The notes: generated from the letters alone by a model not told the origin. Shown: positions 1 through 9,038, counted from the first letter of the stretch. The stretch: 64,000 nucleotides of DNA from Acidobacteriota bacterium (GCA_021324935.1 JAJPIE010000038.1:1-64000); one strand, 5' to 3'. A program made the numbers and translations.

Positions 1-385
1 CTGGTTTCGAATCGGAGAGGCTCACTCGGCTTTTCGGGGCTGGCGCCCCATTCCGGCCGCTCTTCTGTCCCATTCCATCGAACTTGTTCCGGGACCGAAG
101 AATTCCCTTCCAACCAGCCACGCGAACAAAAACCCTGAAAGGTGGCTGTTACTGCCTGGGGAAAATACCCCTGAACAAACCGTAAGTATAGAGGAGGCAA
201 ACCATTCTGTCAAATCGGATTAGCCACAGGGCAGTGGAAAAGCATGTGGAAAAGTGAGAAATGGCACGGCGCTTGCGGCCGCGGCCGCTCGAATCTTGTA
301 TTCATAACAAAATAAGGCGCTTATTGGAAAGTAGTGCCCAGGGGGAGTCTGGGTCCGGGCGGATCATCTTCTTCTTGAAAAAGAA
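1..385. other. Intergenic, no gene recognised
   Basis: No convincing coding region or RNA gene is visible here. The stretch lies downstream of the minus-strand peptidase gene. It holds one possible GTAG-headed palindrome near its right end and a single DnaA-box-like TTTTCCACA (minus strand, about 250-258), which alone means little. Confidence 0.5.
331..353 (+). repeat. Possible REP-like palindrome, + orientation
   Basis: GTAG is followed two bases later by CCCAG, a 7-base loop and CTGGG. It resembles the REP-like elements elsewhere in the window but lies in the opposite orientation and has a weak stem. Confidence 0.3.
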
Positions 386-1903
386 TCAGTTCGTGCCTGG
401 CGAGTCAGAAAGGCCCAGGTCACCGAAGGTCCAGAGTCCAATGGCATGCACCATATCGTAGAGACCACTCTCGCGGAGGGCGCGCGCTGTTTTATCGGGA
501 GGCCAAGGAGTGGAGAAGCGATCCTGACGATCGGCGATCCAGTAGGCGGTGAGGGCCATGACGGTGGCGTCTTGAGCGAGCACGTCGGGCTTGGCGGCTT
601 CCAAGGCATCGGCGGCGGAGTGGTGGGTGTATTTGTATTCGGTGGAATCCTGATCGAGATTGATGCCGGGAAGTCCGGCGAGGATGAAGGGAGCGGTGTC
701 GGTTTCGAGTTCGATTTTATCGGAGACTTTGATATCGCGAATGCCGCGAAGAGAATCGGCGAAGGGCTCGAAAGATTCGACAAGATCGGAGCGGCCGCCG
801 AGCTGAAATTCGCGCACGGGTCCCTGGCCGTTATCGAGAATGACGGCCGCGAGGTGATTTTGCATTTCAGAGGCATGCTGCTTCACGTAAGCGAGGGAGC
901 CGAGCAGGCCTTGTTCTTCGCCAGTGAAGAGCACGAAGCGAATCGTGCGGCGCGGACGAATGCCGCTTTTGACGATCGCGTCGGCGGAGGCGAGAGTCGC
1001 GGCGACGCCGAAACCGTTGTCGGTGGCGCCTTCGCTGAGATCCCAGGAATCAAGATGGCCGCCGACGACGATGATTTGTTCGGGATGTTCGCGACCGGGA
1101 ATTTCGCCGACGACATTGGCGGATTCGACGGGGCCAACGGTGAATTGGTTCTGGAGGTTGATATGGACGCGCACGGTTTTTCCGGCGAGCAGATAGCGCT
1201 CGAGTTGGCCCTGGTCTTCGCGGTCGAGTTCGCCGAAGGGGATGGCGAAATCCGTGGCGAAACCGAGAATGCCGGTGTGGACCAGGCCGAGGCCTTCGGG
1301 CTTGAAGCCATAATCGCCGGTAAGGACCGCGAGCGCGCCAGCGTGGTGGACAGCACGCAGGAATTCGCCGAGCTGGCCGAAGATAATGCCGATATTGATA
1401 TTGCCCTTGGGCCTGCCCTGCGCCCAAAGGAAAATAATTTTGCCGCGGTATTGGGAGGCGTTTTTGATGGCGTCTTCGAGGTCGAAGACGTTAGCGGCGG
1501 CAAGATCGGCGTCGACTCCGCCGGGAGGCGTGGAACCGGTCCAACCCATGGCCGCGACGGTGAGCTTGCGCGGCACGGGGGAGAGGATGGAGGCTTCGGC
1601 GGCGCCGCGGGTCCAGCCCTTCCAGAGATGCCATGTTTCGGCGCGGACATTCTGGAGGCCGATGGATTTCATCAGGGCGAGACCCCAGTCGACGGCTTTT
1701 TCGGCGGGGGGAGAGCCGGTGAGGCGGGGGCCGATATCGTCACTGAGTTGAGTGAGGTAGTTGAAGGCGGGCGACTCCAGGGTGGAGTAGCCGGCGATTT
1801 TTATGAGGGCGAGTTTGGTGGCGTCGTCGGGGGGAGCAGCGAGGGCGGGGATGGCGGAAGCGGTGAGGAGGATGGCGACCAAAGAGAGTTGGCGAAGGGA
1901 CAT
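386..1903 (-). CDS. Secreted M28-family metallopeptidase
   Basis: A predicted zinc aminopeptidase/carboxypeptidase Q-like enzyme of 505 residues. Residues 1-23 form a signal peptide ending near ALAA, so it acts outside the cytoplasm. An insert resembling a PA domain occupies roughly residues 120-250. The M28 metal-site residues are all visible: H283 and D285 in GGHLDSWD, D295 in GATDNG, the catalytic and ligand pair E329-E330 in FTGEEQG, D357 in VILDNG and H427 or H428 in YTHHSA. The start at 1903 was chosen because CAGGAG lies about 9 bases upstream and the signal peptide follows directly; an in-frame ATG 11 codons further up has no such site. It is divergent from the transglutaminase-fold gene. 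Substrate is unknown; family members cleave short peptides. The fold and catalytic class are quite certain. Confidence 0.9.
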   Translation of the reverse strand: MSLRQLSLVAILLTASAIPALAAPPDDATKLALIKIAGYSTLESPAFNYLTQLSDDIGPRLTGSPPAEKAVDWGLALMKSIGLQNVRAETWHLWKGWTRGAAEASILSPVPRKLTVAAMGWTGSTPPGGVDADLAAANVFDLEDAIKNASQYRGKIIFLWAQGRPKGNINIGIIFGQLGEFLRAVHHAGALAVLTGDYGFKPEGLGLVHTGILGFATDFAIPFGELDREDQGQLERYLLAGKTVRVHINLQNQFTVGPVESANVVGEIPGREHPEQIIVVGGHLDSWDLSEGATDNGFGVAATLASADAIVKSGIRPRRTIRFVLFTGEEQGLLGSLAYVKQHASEMQNHLAAVILDNGQGPVREFQLGGRSDLVESFEPFADSLRGIRDIKVSDKIELETDTAPFILAGLPGINLDQDSTEYKYTHHSAADALEAAKPDVLAQDATVMALTAYWIADRQDRFSTPWPPDKTARALRESGLYDMVHAIGLWTFGDLGLSDSPGTN

Positions 1904-2197
1904 GCGGCGTGTCTCCTGAAATTTGCGTTGCGACACAACGAATCAATGTAACACGGGATTCGACGCGGGAATGGGAGGCGTGGTCCGTGATTCGTGACAC
2001 GTGATCCGAAGACGAAATCAGGAAGTAAGGAGGTAATGAAGAAGCGAAGAGAAGAATTCACCACAGAGTTAGCCGAGGGGAACAGGGGAAACAGAGTGGG
2101 TGGGAAAGTGGGTGATGGGAGCATGGTTGTGGAAGAGGGCGCGGATCGAGAGATTTGCGTCCCCAGGGGAAGGCGACCGGGCGGACCAACGAGAGGT

Positions 2198-2222
2198 GGC
2201 CGATCTAAAGTTCGGCCACTAC
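2198..2222 (-). repeat. REP-like palindrome, family A
   Basis: Arms GGCCGA and TTCGGCC enclose a short loop and are followed by ACTAC on the + strand, which is GTAG at the 5' end on the minus strand. This is the archetype of family A in the window. Confidence 0.75.
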
Positions 2223-2255
2223 AAGGGTGGCGGCCCTACCAAAGAAAGGCAAGAA

Positions 2256-2277
2256 GGCGGCGTAAAGCCGCCCCTAC
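2256..2277 (-). repeat. REP-like palindrome, family B
   Basis: GGCGGC, loop GTAAA, GCCGCC, then CCTAC. It lies 33 bases after a family A copy, in the same orientation. Confidence 0.75.
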
Positions 2278-2353
2278 ACGTGGGGGTGCAGGGAGTGAAA
2301 CGCGGGAACAGAGCGAGGTTTACGGTGGGGCGGAGGGCACCTACACTGGCAAC

Positions 2354-4387
2354 GTGCGAAAACATTGGTGGAAATTCGGGGCGAGTTGCGTTTTGGGTGT
2401 GGGGTTGAACTGCGCGGGCACACTCGCGCAGGAGGCAGTGCAAGAGCCTGCCAAGACGCAAGCAAAACCGCAAGAAGCGAAGCCAGCCGAAGTAAAAACA
2501 CAAAACGAAAAGCAGAGGGCGAAGGGGGAAGAGAAGGCGGGGCTTCCGTTTCAGATCACGCTGCTGGAGACACGGGTGCGGTTTGAGGCGAACGGGGATT
2601 CGCGGAAGGAGGTGCACACGGTCGTCAAGATCAACGATGGGATTGGGGCGCGGCAGTTTGCACGGCTGGGATTCGATTACGACCGGGCGTTTCAAGGCGT
2701 GGAGATTCCGCTGGTGAAGATCACGCATGCGAACGGGGGAACAAGCGAGATTTTGCCGAGCGCGATCGCGGATGTGCCGAATCCGGCGGTGGAGAAGTAT
2801 CCGGCATACCAGGATGTGCGGCTGAAAACTGTGCGGATTCTGGGATTGCAGGGAGGGGACACGCTGGAGTATCGCGTGATTACGACAACGACGAAGCCGC
2901 CGCTGGCGCCGGATTTTTGGCTGGAGCACACGTTTGAGCGGTCGGGACAGGTGTTGGAGGAGCACTACGAACTCGACCTGCCCGCAGCGGTTACACTGGA
3001 CTTGCGGATTAATGAAGCGACGCCAGCATCAAAGAAGACCTGGTCCGTGGGTGAAGAGAGTCGGGTAGTTTACCGTTGGTCGAGCCAATTTGCGGCTCAT
3101 TCCAATGACAGCGGCGAGGTCGACGGATCGGCGAATCCAAAACCGGGGGCCGATATTTCCTTATCTACAGTGAAATGGCCACTTCTGTCGGCACGATTGG
3201 AGGAAGCGCTGCTGCTTGGGTCACAGTCGTGGCCAGCAAAAGGCACTCTGCAACCGGAAAATTCAGCGGAGATTAACGAGAAAGCGATTTCCCTCACGAA
3301 AACGCCGGGAACAGATCTGGACCGGCTTCGCGCGATCTACAAATTTGTTTCAAGTGAAATTCGGACCGTGGACCTGCCTCTGGGCGCGACAGGGTTCGCG
3401 GGGCGTCCACCACAGGAGGTGCTAAAGACGGGTTATGCAACCGCCGAAGACAAATATGTGCTGTTCGCGGCGCTGGCCAGAGCCCTAAAGCTTCCGAGCC
3501 GAGCAGTATTGACGGGCTATTGTGACCGACAAGGCGTTGCGATTCCGACGAATTTTCGGCACATAGTCATTTTCTCGCTCCTGGGGGATACCGAATATTT
3601 TCTTGATCCGAGCCTGGAGGTCGCGCCATTTGGGCTGATTGCCACGGTGCCGGAAGGCTGTGGGTTCCAGCTGGATCGCTCCAATTTTGCGGTGAGCTCA
3701 AGAGGCCATGAATGGACGCAGATTCCGCAGACTCTGCCGTTCGCGGCGTTTCAAAAGGTAAATGTGGAGGCGAGTATCAACCCAGCAGGAACCTTGATAG
3801 CGAAAATAAAGTATGTCACGCGGGGAGAGAACGAGTTGGTGTTGCGGGAGGCGTTTCATCAGGCTTCGAAGGAGCGGTGGAATGAGGTGGCGGGGTTGCT
3901 GGCGCTTTCGGATGGGTTTCGGGGGCACATCGAGAGTGTGAAGGCTTCGGACGCGATGGAGACAGAGAAGCCGTTTGAAGTGGAATACGAGATTGCACAG
4001 TCGAAGTTTGTGGACTGGGCGAAGAAGCCGGTGCGGATTCCGGCGCTGCTGCCACTGATTACGCTGCCGGATGCGCCGGGGAAGGCCGGGGAGAAGATCG
4101 ATTTAGGGACGCCGCTGGACGTGGAGACGCAGATGACGCTGAGATTGCCGGAAGGGGCGCAGGTGCAGACGCCGCCGGGAACTTCGGTGAGCCGAGATTA
4201 TGCGACATACGATTCGAAATACGAAGGGCATTTGAACACGGTGACGGCGACGCGGAAGATTCATTTTGTTCTGCGGGTAATTCCAGGAGAGCGGGCCGCG
4301 GATTACAACGCGTTTACGCGCGCGGTGAAGAATGATGAAGGGCAGGCGATTTTGCTATTCCCAGCGGAGAAGCCGGAAAAGAAATAG
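2354..4387 (+). CDS. Secreted DUF3857/transglutaminase-fold protein
   Basis: A predicted exported protein of about 677 residues. The start is uncertain. I use the GTG at 2354 because a hydrophobic leader ending in TLAQ follows at once and the open frame further upstream crosses palindromic repeats; no strong ribosome site supports it. After the leader comes a Lys/Glu/Gln/Ala-rich linker, then a DUF3857-like beta domain (roughly residues 60-260) and a transglutaminase-like core around residues 330-440. In active relatives the core carries a GDCKDKA-type Cys. Here the equivalent stretch reads TGYATAEDKY, so the nucleophile is missing, although FRHIVI and LDPSL keep a His and an Asp in the expected order. 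It is probably a non-catalytic binding protein. Function is unknown. Confidence 0.75.
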   Translation: MRKHWWKFGASCVLGVGLNCAGTLAQEAVQEPAKTQAKPQEAKPAEVKTQNEKQRAKGEEKAGLPFQITLLETRVRFEANGDSRKEVHTVVKINDGIGARQFARLGFDYDRAFQGVEIPLVKITHANGGTSEILPSAIADVPNPAVEKYPAYQDVRLKTVRILGLQGGDTLEYRVITTTTKPPLAPDFWLEHTFERSGQVLEEHYELDLPAAVTLDLRINEATPASKKTWSVGEESRVVYRWSSQFAAHSNDSGEVDGSANPKPGADISLSTVKWPLLSARLEEALLLGSQSWPAKGTLQPENSAEINEKAISLTKTPGTDLDRLRAIYKFVSSEIRTVDLPLGATGFAGRPPQEVLKTGYATAEDKYVLFAALARALKLPSRAVLTGYCDRQGVAIPTNFRHIVIFSLLGDTEYFLDPSLEVAPFGLIATVPEGCGFQLDRSNFAVSSRGHEWTQIPQTLPFAAFQKVNVEASINPAGTLIAKIKYVTRGENELVLREAFHQASKERWNEVAGLLALSDGFRGHIESVKASDAMETEKPFEVEYEIAQSKFVDWAKKPVRIPALLPLITLPDAPGKAGEKIDLGTPLDVETQMTLRLPEGAQVQTPPGTSVSRDYATYDSKYEGHLNTVTATRKIHFVLRVIPGERAADYNAFTRAVKNDEGQAILLFPAEKPEKK

Positions 4388-4645
4388 CAGAACCCTTTGA
4401 TTCCATCGGGCTGGTCAGCGCTGACGCTATGCCAGGGTCCCTCCACTTCGCAGCGGCCAACCGCGCCGCTGCTCCGGTCGGGATGACAGATAAAGAAAAA
4501 GCTCACCACAGGGAACACAGAGGACCGCAGAGAAAGAAACGAAGAGAAAGAAGAGCGCGCCGTTCGATCGTAAGAACCCACCCTTCAGAAAAAGCGCGAA
4601 GGATGGGTCATCCTCAAGTTCATTGGATGACCGGCGTAACGAAGG

Positions 4646-4667
4646 GCACAGCCAGGAATGGCAGTGC
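4646..4667 (-). repeat. REP-like palindrome, family D (degenerate)
   Basis: GCACAGCCA, GGAA, TGGCAGTGC: the family D hairpin with a mismatched right arm and no CTAC/CCAC tail. Confidence 0.5.
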
Positions 4668-4738
4668 GGAATTTCATGCTGATCCCTGACGCTGATTACC
4701 CCACAAATAAAGAGGGCCCACCCACAAAACCCAAAGAA

Positions 4739-4760
4739 GGCGGCGCAAAGCCGAGCCTAT
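4739..4760 (-). repeat. REP-like palindrome, family B (degenerate)
   Basis: GGCGGCGCAAAGCCG followed by AGCCTAT: a decayed family B element with the CTAC position mutated to CTAT. Confidence 0.5.
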
Positions 4761-4770
4761 AGGAGAAGAT

Positions 4771-4791
4771 ACAGGCCGAAGCCTGTGCTAC
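4771..4791 (-). repeat. REP-like palindrome, family C
   Basis: ACAGGC, CGAA, GCCTGT, then GCTAC. It begins only 4 bases past the frr stop codon, so it may also serve as the 3' end hairpin of that transcript. Confidence 0.65.
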
Positions 4792-4794
4792 TGG

Positions 4795-5367
4795 TCAGAT
4801 TTCGAGGACTTCTTTTTCCTTGGAGGCGGAGAGGTCTTCAATTTTTTTGGTTTCGGAGTGGGAGAGCTTGTCGAGTTCCTCGAGGGAGCGCTTATGCTCG
4901 TCCTGGCTGATTTTTTTGTCTTTTTCGAGCTTGTCGATGGCTTCCTTGACGTCGCGGCGGATATTGCGGATGGCGGTGCGGTGATTTTCGAGGGCTTTGT
5001 GGATCTGCTTGACGAGTTCCTTGCGGCGTTCGCCGGTGGGGGAAGGAATGGGGATGCGGAGGACCTTACCGTCGGTGTTGGGGTTCAAGCCGAGATCGGA
5101 GGCGCGGATGGCCTTGTCGATGAGAGCGACGGCGCTGGGATCCCAGGGCGAGATGAGCAGCGTGCTGGCGTCGGGGATGGTGATGTTGCCGAGCTGGTTC
5201 ACGGGCAGGGGCGTGCCGTGATAATCGACGCGGACGTGATCGAGAATGGCGGCGTTGGCGCGGCCGGTGCGGATGGAAGCAAGCTCCTTGCGGAAATCCT
5301 CGACAGCCTTTTCCATGCGGGATTTGGCGGTGGCGAAGGCATCTTTGGTGGTGGCGATGTTGGTCAT
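4795..5367 (-). CDS. frr: Ribosome recycling factor
   Basis: RRF (190 residues, the usual length) splits post-termination ribosomes together with EF-G. The protein aligns over its whole length: the helical domain I with the conserved segment SIRTGRANAAILD near residues 30-42, the small beta domain with VDYHGTPLPVNQ, and the long C-terminal helices with GERRKELVKQ and IRRDVKEAIDKLEKD. The start has GAGG about 10 bases upstream. It is the last gene of the rplM-to-frr cluster and lies downstream of pyrH as in many bacteria, but 491 bases separate the two, far more than usual. Confidence 0.97.
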   Translation of the reverse strand: MTNIATTKDAFATAKSRMEKAVEDFRKELASIRTGRANAAILDHVRVDYHGTPLPVNQLGNITIPDASTLLISPWDPSAVALIDKAIRASDLGLNPNTDGKVLRIPIPSPTGERRKELVKQIHKALENHRTAIRNIRRDVKEAIDKLEKDKKISQDEHKRSLEELDKLSHSETKKIEDLSASKEKEVLEI

Positions 5368-5763
5368 GAGTTTTGTGTCCTCGGTCAGAGTAATGAGTAT
5401 TCAGAAAGGAGCGAACAGCGAGCAGCGAACAGATAACAGGAACCAAAAGATTATTGGAATGCAGCTCCCAGTCAGCCGCAATGACGGCTGACGCGCTCAT
5501 TGGCGCAGTGCCCCTGCAAGCAGTTCTTATATTGCGGCAGGGGGAGGAGGAATTTCAACCAGGGGTAGGAGGAAGTGGCAAGTGGCGAGAATGAAGAGAA
5601 GAGACGGAAAGGAGCGGGTGGTTTTAACACATAGGGCAGTGAGGAAGAGCACAGAGAAGATGAGAGGTGGATGCCGCTCGATCGTAAGAGCCCATCCTTT
5701 CCGCACAAGGCGCGGAAAGGATGGGGAACCGGCAAGTTCAGGTGATCGAAGACGTAACGAAGA

Positions 5764-5783
5764 GCGCAGGCTAAAGCCCGTGC
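5764..5783 (-). repeat. REP-like palindrome, family C (partial)
   Basis: GCGCAGGCT, AA, AGCCCGTGC: imperfect family C arms without the CTAC tail, immediately before a family A copy. Confidence 0.5.
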
Positions 5784-5791
5784 TCGAGGGA

Positions 5792-5816
5792 GGCCGATCT
5801 GAAGTTCGGCCACTAC
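5792..5816 (-). repeat. REP-like palindrome, family A
   Basis: GGCCGATCTGAAGTTCGGCC followed by ACTAC, the consensus family A form. It sits about 40 bases beyond the pyrH stop codon. Confidence 0.75.
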
Positions 5817-5858
5817 CTCACAAAGATGCGGGTGAACCCGCCAGGGCAAAACAAGAGG

Positions 5859-6614
5859 TTAGGCCGGGGTGATGGTGGAACCGACGCGTTCGCCGAGGAC
5901 GGCGCGGCGGATATTGCCGGGCTGGTTCATGTTGAAGACGACGATGGGCATGCCGTTGTCCATACAGAGGGAGATGGCGGTGGCGTCCATGACCTTGAGA
6001 TTCTGGTGCAGGACTTCGCGATAGGTGATTTCGGCGAAGAATTTGGCGCCGGAGACTTTCTCGGTGGCGGCGGCGTAGATGCCGTCGACGCGGGTGGCTT
6101 TCAGGATGACGTCGGCCTTGATTTCCATGGCGCGGAGAGCGGCGGCGGTGTCGGTGGAGAAGTAAGGATTGCCGGTGCCGGCGGCAAAGATAACGACGCG
6201 GCTCTTTTCGAGATGGCGAGTGGCGCGGCGGCGGATGAAGGGCTCGCAAACCTGGTGCATCTCGATGGCGCTTTGCACGCGGGTGTGGACGCCGAGCTTC
6301 TCGAGCGCGTCCTGAAGAGCGAGGGCGTTGAGGACGGTGGCGAGCATACCCATGTAGTCGCCGGTGGCGCGGTCGATTTCAAAGCCGCGCTGTCGGGCGC
6401 CACGGAAGATGTTGCCGCCGCCGACCATGATGGCGATCTGCACGCCGAGCTTGTGGACTTCGCGAAGCTCCTGGGCGATGGCGTAGATGGTCTGGCCGTC
6501 GATGCCGAAACCTTGCGAGCCCTGGAAGGATTCGCCGGAAAGTTTGAGGAGGATGCGGCGATAGGCCGGACGCTTTCTAGAGGATTTTTTGGTCAGTTTG
6601 GATTGCGAGGCCAT
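5859..6614 (-). CDS. pyrH: Uridylate kinase (UMP kinase)
   Basis: A cytoplasmic enzyme of 251 residues that phosphorylates UMP to UDP with ATP in pyrimidine nucleotide synthesis. Amino-acid-kinase features are clear: [12 protein letters not shown] near the N-terminus, [11 protein letters not shown] for phosphate binding, the [17 protein letters not shown] uracil/interface segment, [20 protein letters not shown], and the C-terminal [11 protein letters not shown]. The start at 6614 has GGAG about 6 bases upstream; an earlier in-frame start would add 14 unrelated residues. A basic N-terminal extension ([10 protein letters not shown]) precedes the fold. It lies between tsf and frr, the common bacterial order. 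Confidence 0.96.
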   Translation of the reverse strand: MASQSKLTKKSSRKRPAYRRILLKLSGESFQGSQGFGIDGQTIYAIAQELREVHKLGVQIAIMVGGGNIFRGARQRGFEIDRATGDYMGMLATVLNALALQDALEKLGVHTRVQSAIEMHQVCEPFIRRRATRHLEKSRVVIFAAGTGNPYFSTDTAAALRAMEIKADVILKATRVDGIYAAATEKVSGAKFFAEITYREVLHQNLKVMDATAISLCMDNGMPIVVFNMNQPGNIRRAVLGERVGSTITPA

Positions 6615-6830
6615 GTGACTCCGTTGGTGAGAATTGGGCTGGAGGGATTGTAGCAAAAGAAGGTGACCTGTGGCCCGTGTACGGTGATCCGAAGCAAGCG
6701 GCGAGTGACCAGTGGCGAGTCGCGGGAGAGGAAAAGCGAAAATAGAAGCTTGAAAATGGGTGGAGGATGGGCTTCGGTGAAGGAGGCGGGTTGTTTAACA
6801 CAGCGGGCGCCATTCGCAGGAACCGCTCAG

Positions 6831-6854
6831 GGCAAGCAGGAATGGCTGTGCCAC
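6831..6854 (-). repeat. REP-like palindrome, family D (degenerate)
   Basis: GGCAAGCAGGAATGGCTGTGCCAC: the right arm and CCAC tail match family D, while the left arm is decayed. Confidence 0.45.
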
Positions 6855-6864
6855 AAGAGAAGGC

Positions 6865-6902
6865 AAAGAAAAAAGCCGCGCCCTGAAACGGCAGGGCGCG
6901 GC
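6865..6902 (-). terminator. Intrinsic terminator downstream of tsf
   Basis: A perfect 11-bp stem (GCCGCGCCCTG with CAGGGCGCGGC, 6-base loop) at 6875-6902 is followed on the minus strand by TTTTTTCTTT. It lies about 120 bases after the tsf stop codon and should separate tsf from pyrH. Confidence 0.85.
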
Positions 6903-6924
6903 CGGGAGTTTGCGAGATCGCAGA

Positions 6925-6947
6925 GCACAGGCTGAAGCCTGCGCTAC
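6925..6947 (-). repeat. REP-like palindrome, family C
   Basis: Arms GCACAGGCT and AGCCTGCGC followed by TAC. It directly precedes a family A copy in the same orientation. Confidence 0.65.
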
Positions 6948-6951
6948 AGGC

Positions 6952-6976
6952 GGCCGATGCGAAGTTCGGCCACTAC
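6952..6976 (-). repeat. REP-like palindrome, family A
   Basis: GGCCGA, TGCGAAG, TTCGGCC, then ACTAC. Only the loop differs from the consensus copy, so the arms are better conserved than the loop. Confidence 0.7.
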
Positions 6977-7024
6977 GCGGCAAAGAAAGCGGGGCAATCC
7001 CGGCCCCTACAAAACGGGAGACAG

Positions 7025-7720
7025 TTAGGATTGCGAATCCGCTGGGGGAACAGGAGAAGCGGCGAGCTGAGTGGGGACTTCGCCGACCTTGAAGCGGGAG
7101 AAGCGGCGGATGGCGATGTTTTCGCCGAGCTTGGCGATGGCCTGGGTGATTTTCTCGCCGATGGTGACGGTCTCGTCTTTGATGAAGTGCTGCTCGTAGA
7201 GGCAGGACTCCTCGTAGAATTTCTCCATTTTGCCCTGGACGATTTTCTGGATGACGGGCTCGGGCTTGCCGGTGGCGCGGGCCTGGGCGGCGTAGATTTC
7301 GCGCTCCTTTTCCAGCATTTCGGGAGTGACGTCCTCGCGGCGAACGTAACGAGGATCGACGGCGGCGATGTGCATGGCGACGTCGTGGCACAACTGTTGA
7401 AAGGCTTCGGTGCGTGCGACGAAATCGCTTTCGCAATTGATTTCGACGATGACGCCGATCTTGCCGCCGGCGTGGATATAGTGGCCGATGAGGCCTTCGG
7501 TGGCTTCGCGCGTGGCCTTCTTGGCCGCGGCGGCCTGGCCCTTTTTGCGAAGGACTTCAATGGCCTTCTCAATGAGCCTGGCGGTGTCCGGGGCATCACC
7601 CAATTGGGAAGCGGCTTCGACGAGTGCTGCGCGGCAGTCGCTGAAGCCGGCGTTGGTTCTCTCTCTGAGGTCCTTAACGAGCTTGGCTGGAATTTCCATG
7701 GCAGGTTTTGAGGTACTCAT
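7025..7720 (-). CDS. tsf: Elongation factor Ts
   Basis: EF-Ts (231 residues) is the guanine-nucleotide exchange factor of EF-Tu. The N-terminal UBA-like module carries [19 protein letters not shown] (usually RTGAGMMDCKKAL). It is followed by the core with ALRKKG-type helix [27 protein letters not shown] in residues 54-80, the interaction motif [10 protein letters not shown] near residue 98, and a C-terminal segment ending in FSRFKVGE. The start ATG has AAGG directly in front, a tight site; an ATG seven codons later has no better signal. It follows rpsB, as in most bacteria, but a hairpin terminator lies between them. Confidence 0.95.
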   Translation of the reverse strand: MSTSKPAMEIPAKLVKDLRERTNAGFSDCRAALVEAASQLGDAPDTARLIEKAIEVLRKKGQAAAAKKATREATEGLIGHYIHAGGKIGVIVEINCESDFVARTEAFQQLCHDVAMHIAAVDPRYVRREDVTPEMLEKEREIYAAQARATGKPEPVIQKIVQGKMEKFYEESCLYEQHFIKDETVTIGEKITQAIAKLGENIAIRRFSRFKVGEVPTQLAASPVPPADSQS

Positions 7721-7876
7721 CCTTTTTTCTAGTTCGAAGTTGAAAGTTTAAAGTTCAAGAGTGAAACCTTAAAGCGATAACCCGAAATTTCCTTTCTAAG
7801 AGCGCCGGTCCCGAAAAATCATACGGGTCCAAATTGCGGACATCGGAAAGCGGGCGCCGCAAATTCCCGGAAAAAG

Positions 7877-7901
7877 GGCCGGTCTAAAGAACGGGCACTA
7901 C
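7877..7901 (-). repeat. REP-like palindrome, family A variant
   Basis: GGCCGGTCTAAAGAACGGGC followed by ACTAC. Both arms have diverged while the loop and tail are kept. Confidence 0.55.
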
Positions 7902-7940
7902 AAAAAGGGCCCGGCGTGGGAATTTTCACCGCACCGGGCC
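7902..7940 (-). terminator. Probable terminator between rpsB and tsf
   Basis: On the minus strand GGCCCGG and CCGGGCC form an outer 7-bp stem with partial inner pairing, followed by CTTTTTG. It starts about 30 bases after the rpsB stop. It could limit tsf transcription relative to rpsB, as an attenuating terminator does in other bacteria. Confidence 0.6.
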
Positions 7941-7969
7941 AACGAAATGGGTTCGTCTTGCGCCGATGG

Positions 7970-8842
7970 TTAACGGACTTGCTCGTCGGGAGGGACGGTG
8001 GTCTCCGCGGCCTCGATGAACTGTTCGGAGCCATCGACGAAGTCGCCTTCCTGCTTTTCGTACTGCTCGTAAGCACTGGTGTCCACGTAATCGGGGCCGG
8101 CTTCGACGGCGGCCTGGTCTGCCGCAGCCTTCTGGTCGGCGACCTGGGATTGCTCGTAGAGGGAGCGGCCTTCGGCGACCGAGTCAGCAATCTTGGTGGT
8201 GAAGAGGCGAATGGCGCGAAGAGCGTCGTCGTTGCCAGGGATGATCCAGTCGACCATGTCCGGGTCGCAGTTTGTGTCCACGACAGAGACGACGGGAATG
8301 CCCATGCGGCGGGCTTCCTTGACGGCAATTTCTTCGGCATTGGAATCGATGACGAACATGGCGTCCGGCAACTGGGCCATATTTTCGATGCCCTCGAGGT
8401 TCTGCTGGAGATGCTTCATCTCGCGGTCGAGGCGGGCGCGCTCTTTCTTGGAGAGCTGAGCCATGCGGCCGTCTTCTGTCATGGCCTTGAGGAGCTTGAG
8501 GCGCTTGATGGATTTCTGCAGCGTGGCCCAATTGGTGAGCGTGCCGCCCAGCCAGCGGTGATTGACGAAAAACGCACCGCAGCGCTTCGCTTCTTCCGCG
8601 ACGGCTTCCTGGGCCTGACGCTTGGTACCGACAAAAAGAACGGAACGACCCTGGCTGGAGATGTCGCTGACGAAGCGAGAGGCTTCGCGGAACATCTTGA
8701 GCGTTTTCTGCAGGTCGATGATGTGAATGCCATTGCGCTCGCCGAAGATATATTCCTTCATCTTCGGATTCCAACGACGCGTCTGGTGGCCGAAGTGGAC
8801 GCCGGCCTCCAGCAGCTCCTTCATGGTGATTTCGACTGCCAC
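7970..8842 (-). CDS. rpsB: 30S ribosomal protein S2
   Basis: S2 (290 residues) is a late-assembling protein of the small subunit. The sequence opens with [20 protein letters not shown], the S2 signature, and continues with [30 protein letters not shown] and [13 protein letters not shown]. The second signature, [19 protein letters not shown], leads to [16 protein letters not shown] chose the GTG at 8842 because AGGAGG lies 4 bases upstream and S2 homology begins a few codons on; a longer in-frame reading would translate palindromic spacer. The last 55 residues form an acidic, Gln/Ala-rich tail that is longer than in E. coli S2 (241 residues). Confidence 0.96.
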   Translation of the reverse strand: MAVEITMKELLEAGVHFGHQTRRWNPKMKEYIFGERNGIHIIDLQKTLKMFREASRFVSDISSQGRSVLFVGTKRQAQEAVAEEAKRCGAFFVNHRWLGGTLTNWATLQKSIKRLKLLKAMTEDGRMAQLSKKERARLDREMKHLQQNLEGIENMAQLPDAMFVIDSNAEEIAVKEARRMGIPVVSVVDTNCDPDMVDWIIPGNDDALRAIRLFTTKIADSVAEGRSLYEQSQVADQKAAADQAAVEAGPDYVDTSAYEQYEKQEGDFVDGSEQFIEAAETTVPPDEQVR

Positions 8843-8889
8843 ATTGCCTCCTAGAGAGATAGCTACTTGTCGTTGCCCCTCGACGAAGA

Positions 8890-8914
8890 GCACAGGCAGG
8901 AGTGCCTGTGCCAC
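8890..8914 (-). repeat. REP-like palindrome, family D
   Basis: GCACAGGCA, GGAG, TGCCTGTGC, then CAC; read on the minus strand it begins GTGG. This is the best-preserved family D copy. Confidence 0.7.
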
Positions 8915-8968
8915 AAGAGAGGACATTGCGCAGCAGCCTCTTGCCGGCAGCTTGCCGGCCGTGATCTT

Positions 8969-8993
8969 GGCGGAGCGGCATACGCCGCGCCAC
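8969..8993 (-). repeat. Palindrome related to family B
   Basis: GGCGGAGCGGCATACGCCGC followed by GCCACC. It has a GGC-rich hairpin like family B but with a longer, imperfect stem. Confidence 0.45.
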
Positions 8994-9038
8994 CAGAGCC
9001 CATAAAGCGAGACCAGTTGCCTGATGGCCCGCGAAGAA

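Larger units (their letters stand above)
1904..2353. other. Divergent intergenic region with palindromes
   Basis: The region between the divergent peptidase and transglutaminase-fold genes contains two REP-like palindromes. An open frame crosses it in phase with the downstream gene, but its translation is low-complexity and runs through both palindromes, so it is treated as non-coding. Confidence 0.55.
4388..4794. other. Convergent intergenic region with palindromes
   Basis: Non-coding spacer between the converging transglutaminase-fold gene and frr. It contains three hairpin repeats. No convincing T-tract terminator was seen, though the repeats could end transcription. Confidence 0.6.
5368..5858. 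other. pyrH-frr spacer with palindromes
   Basis: Nearly half a kilobase of apparently non-coding sequence between pyrH and frr. It contains two palindromic repeats next to the pyrH end and purine-rich unstructured sequence towards frr. No gene or RNA was recognised. Confidence 0.6.
6615..7024. other. tsf-pyrH spacer with terminator and palindromes
   Basis: A 410-base non-coding spacer. In the direction of transcription it carries two REP-like hairpins, a strong intrinsic terminator and a degenerate third palindrome. pyrH therefore probably has its own promoter in the remaining 250 bases, although I could not pick one with confidence. Confidence 0.6.

Noticed and set aside
240..262. DnaA boxes or a replication origin
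   Set aside because: There is only one TTTTCCACA match and one near match, with no AT-rich unwinding region and no dnaA or dnaN nearby.
446..1951. Long open frame antisense to the M28 peptidase
   Set aside because: It mirrors a gene with clear catalytic motifs. The translation is Gly/Glu/Asp-rich and lacks a recognisable fold, as expected for antisense of high-GC coding DNA. The same applies to other long antisense frames, for example at 12703-13962, 26045-27286 and 58721-60337.
1994..2353. N-terminal 120 codons of the transglutaminase-fold frame
   Set aside because: They run through two extragenic palindromes, are rich in Arg and Gly, and would place the signal peptide in mid-protein.
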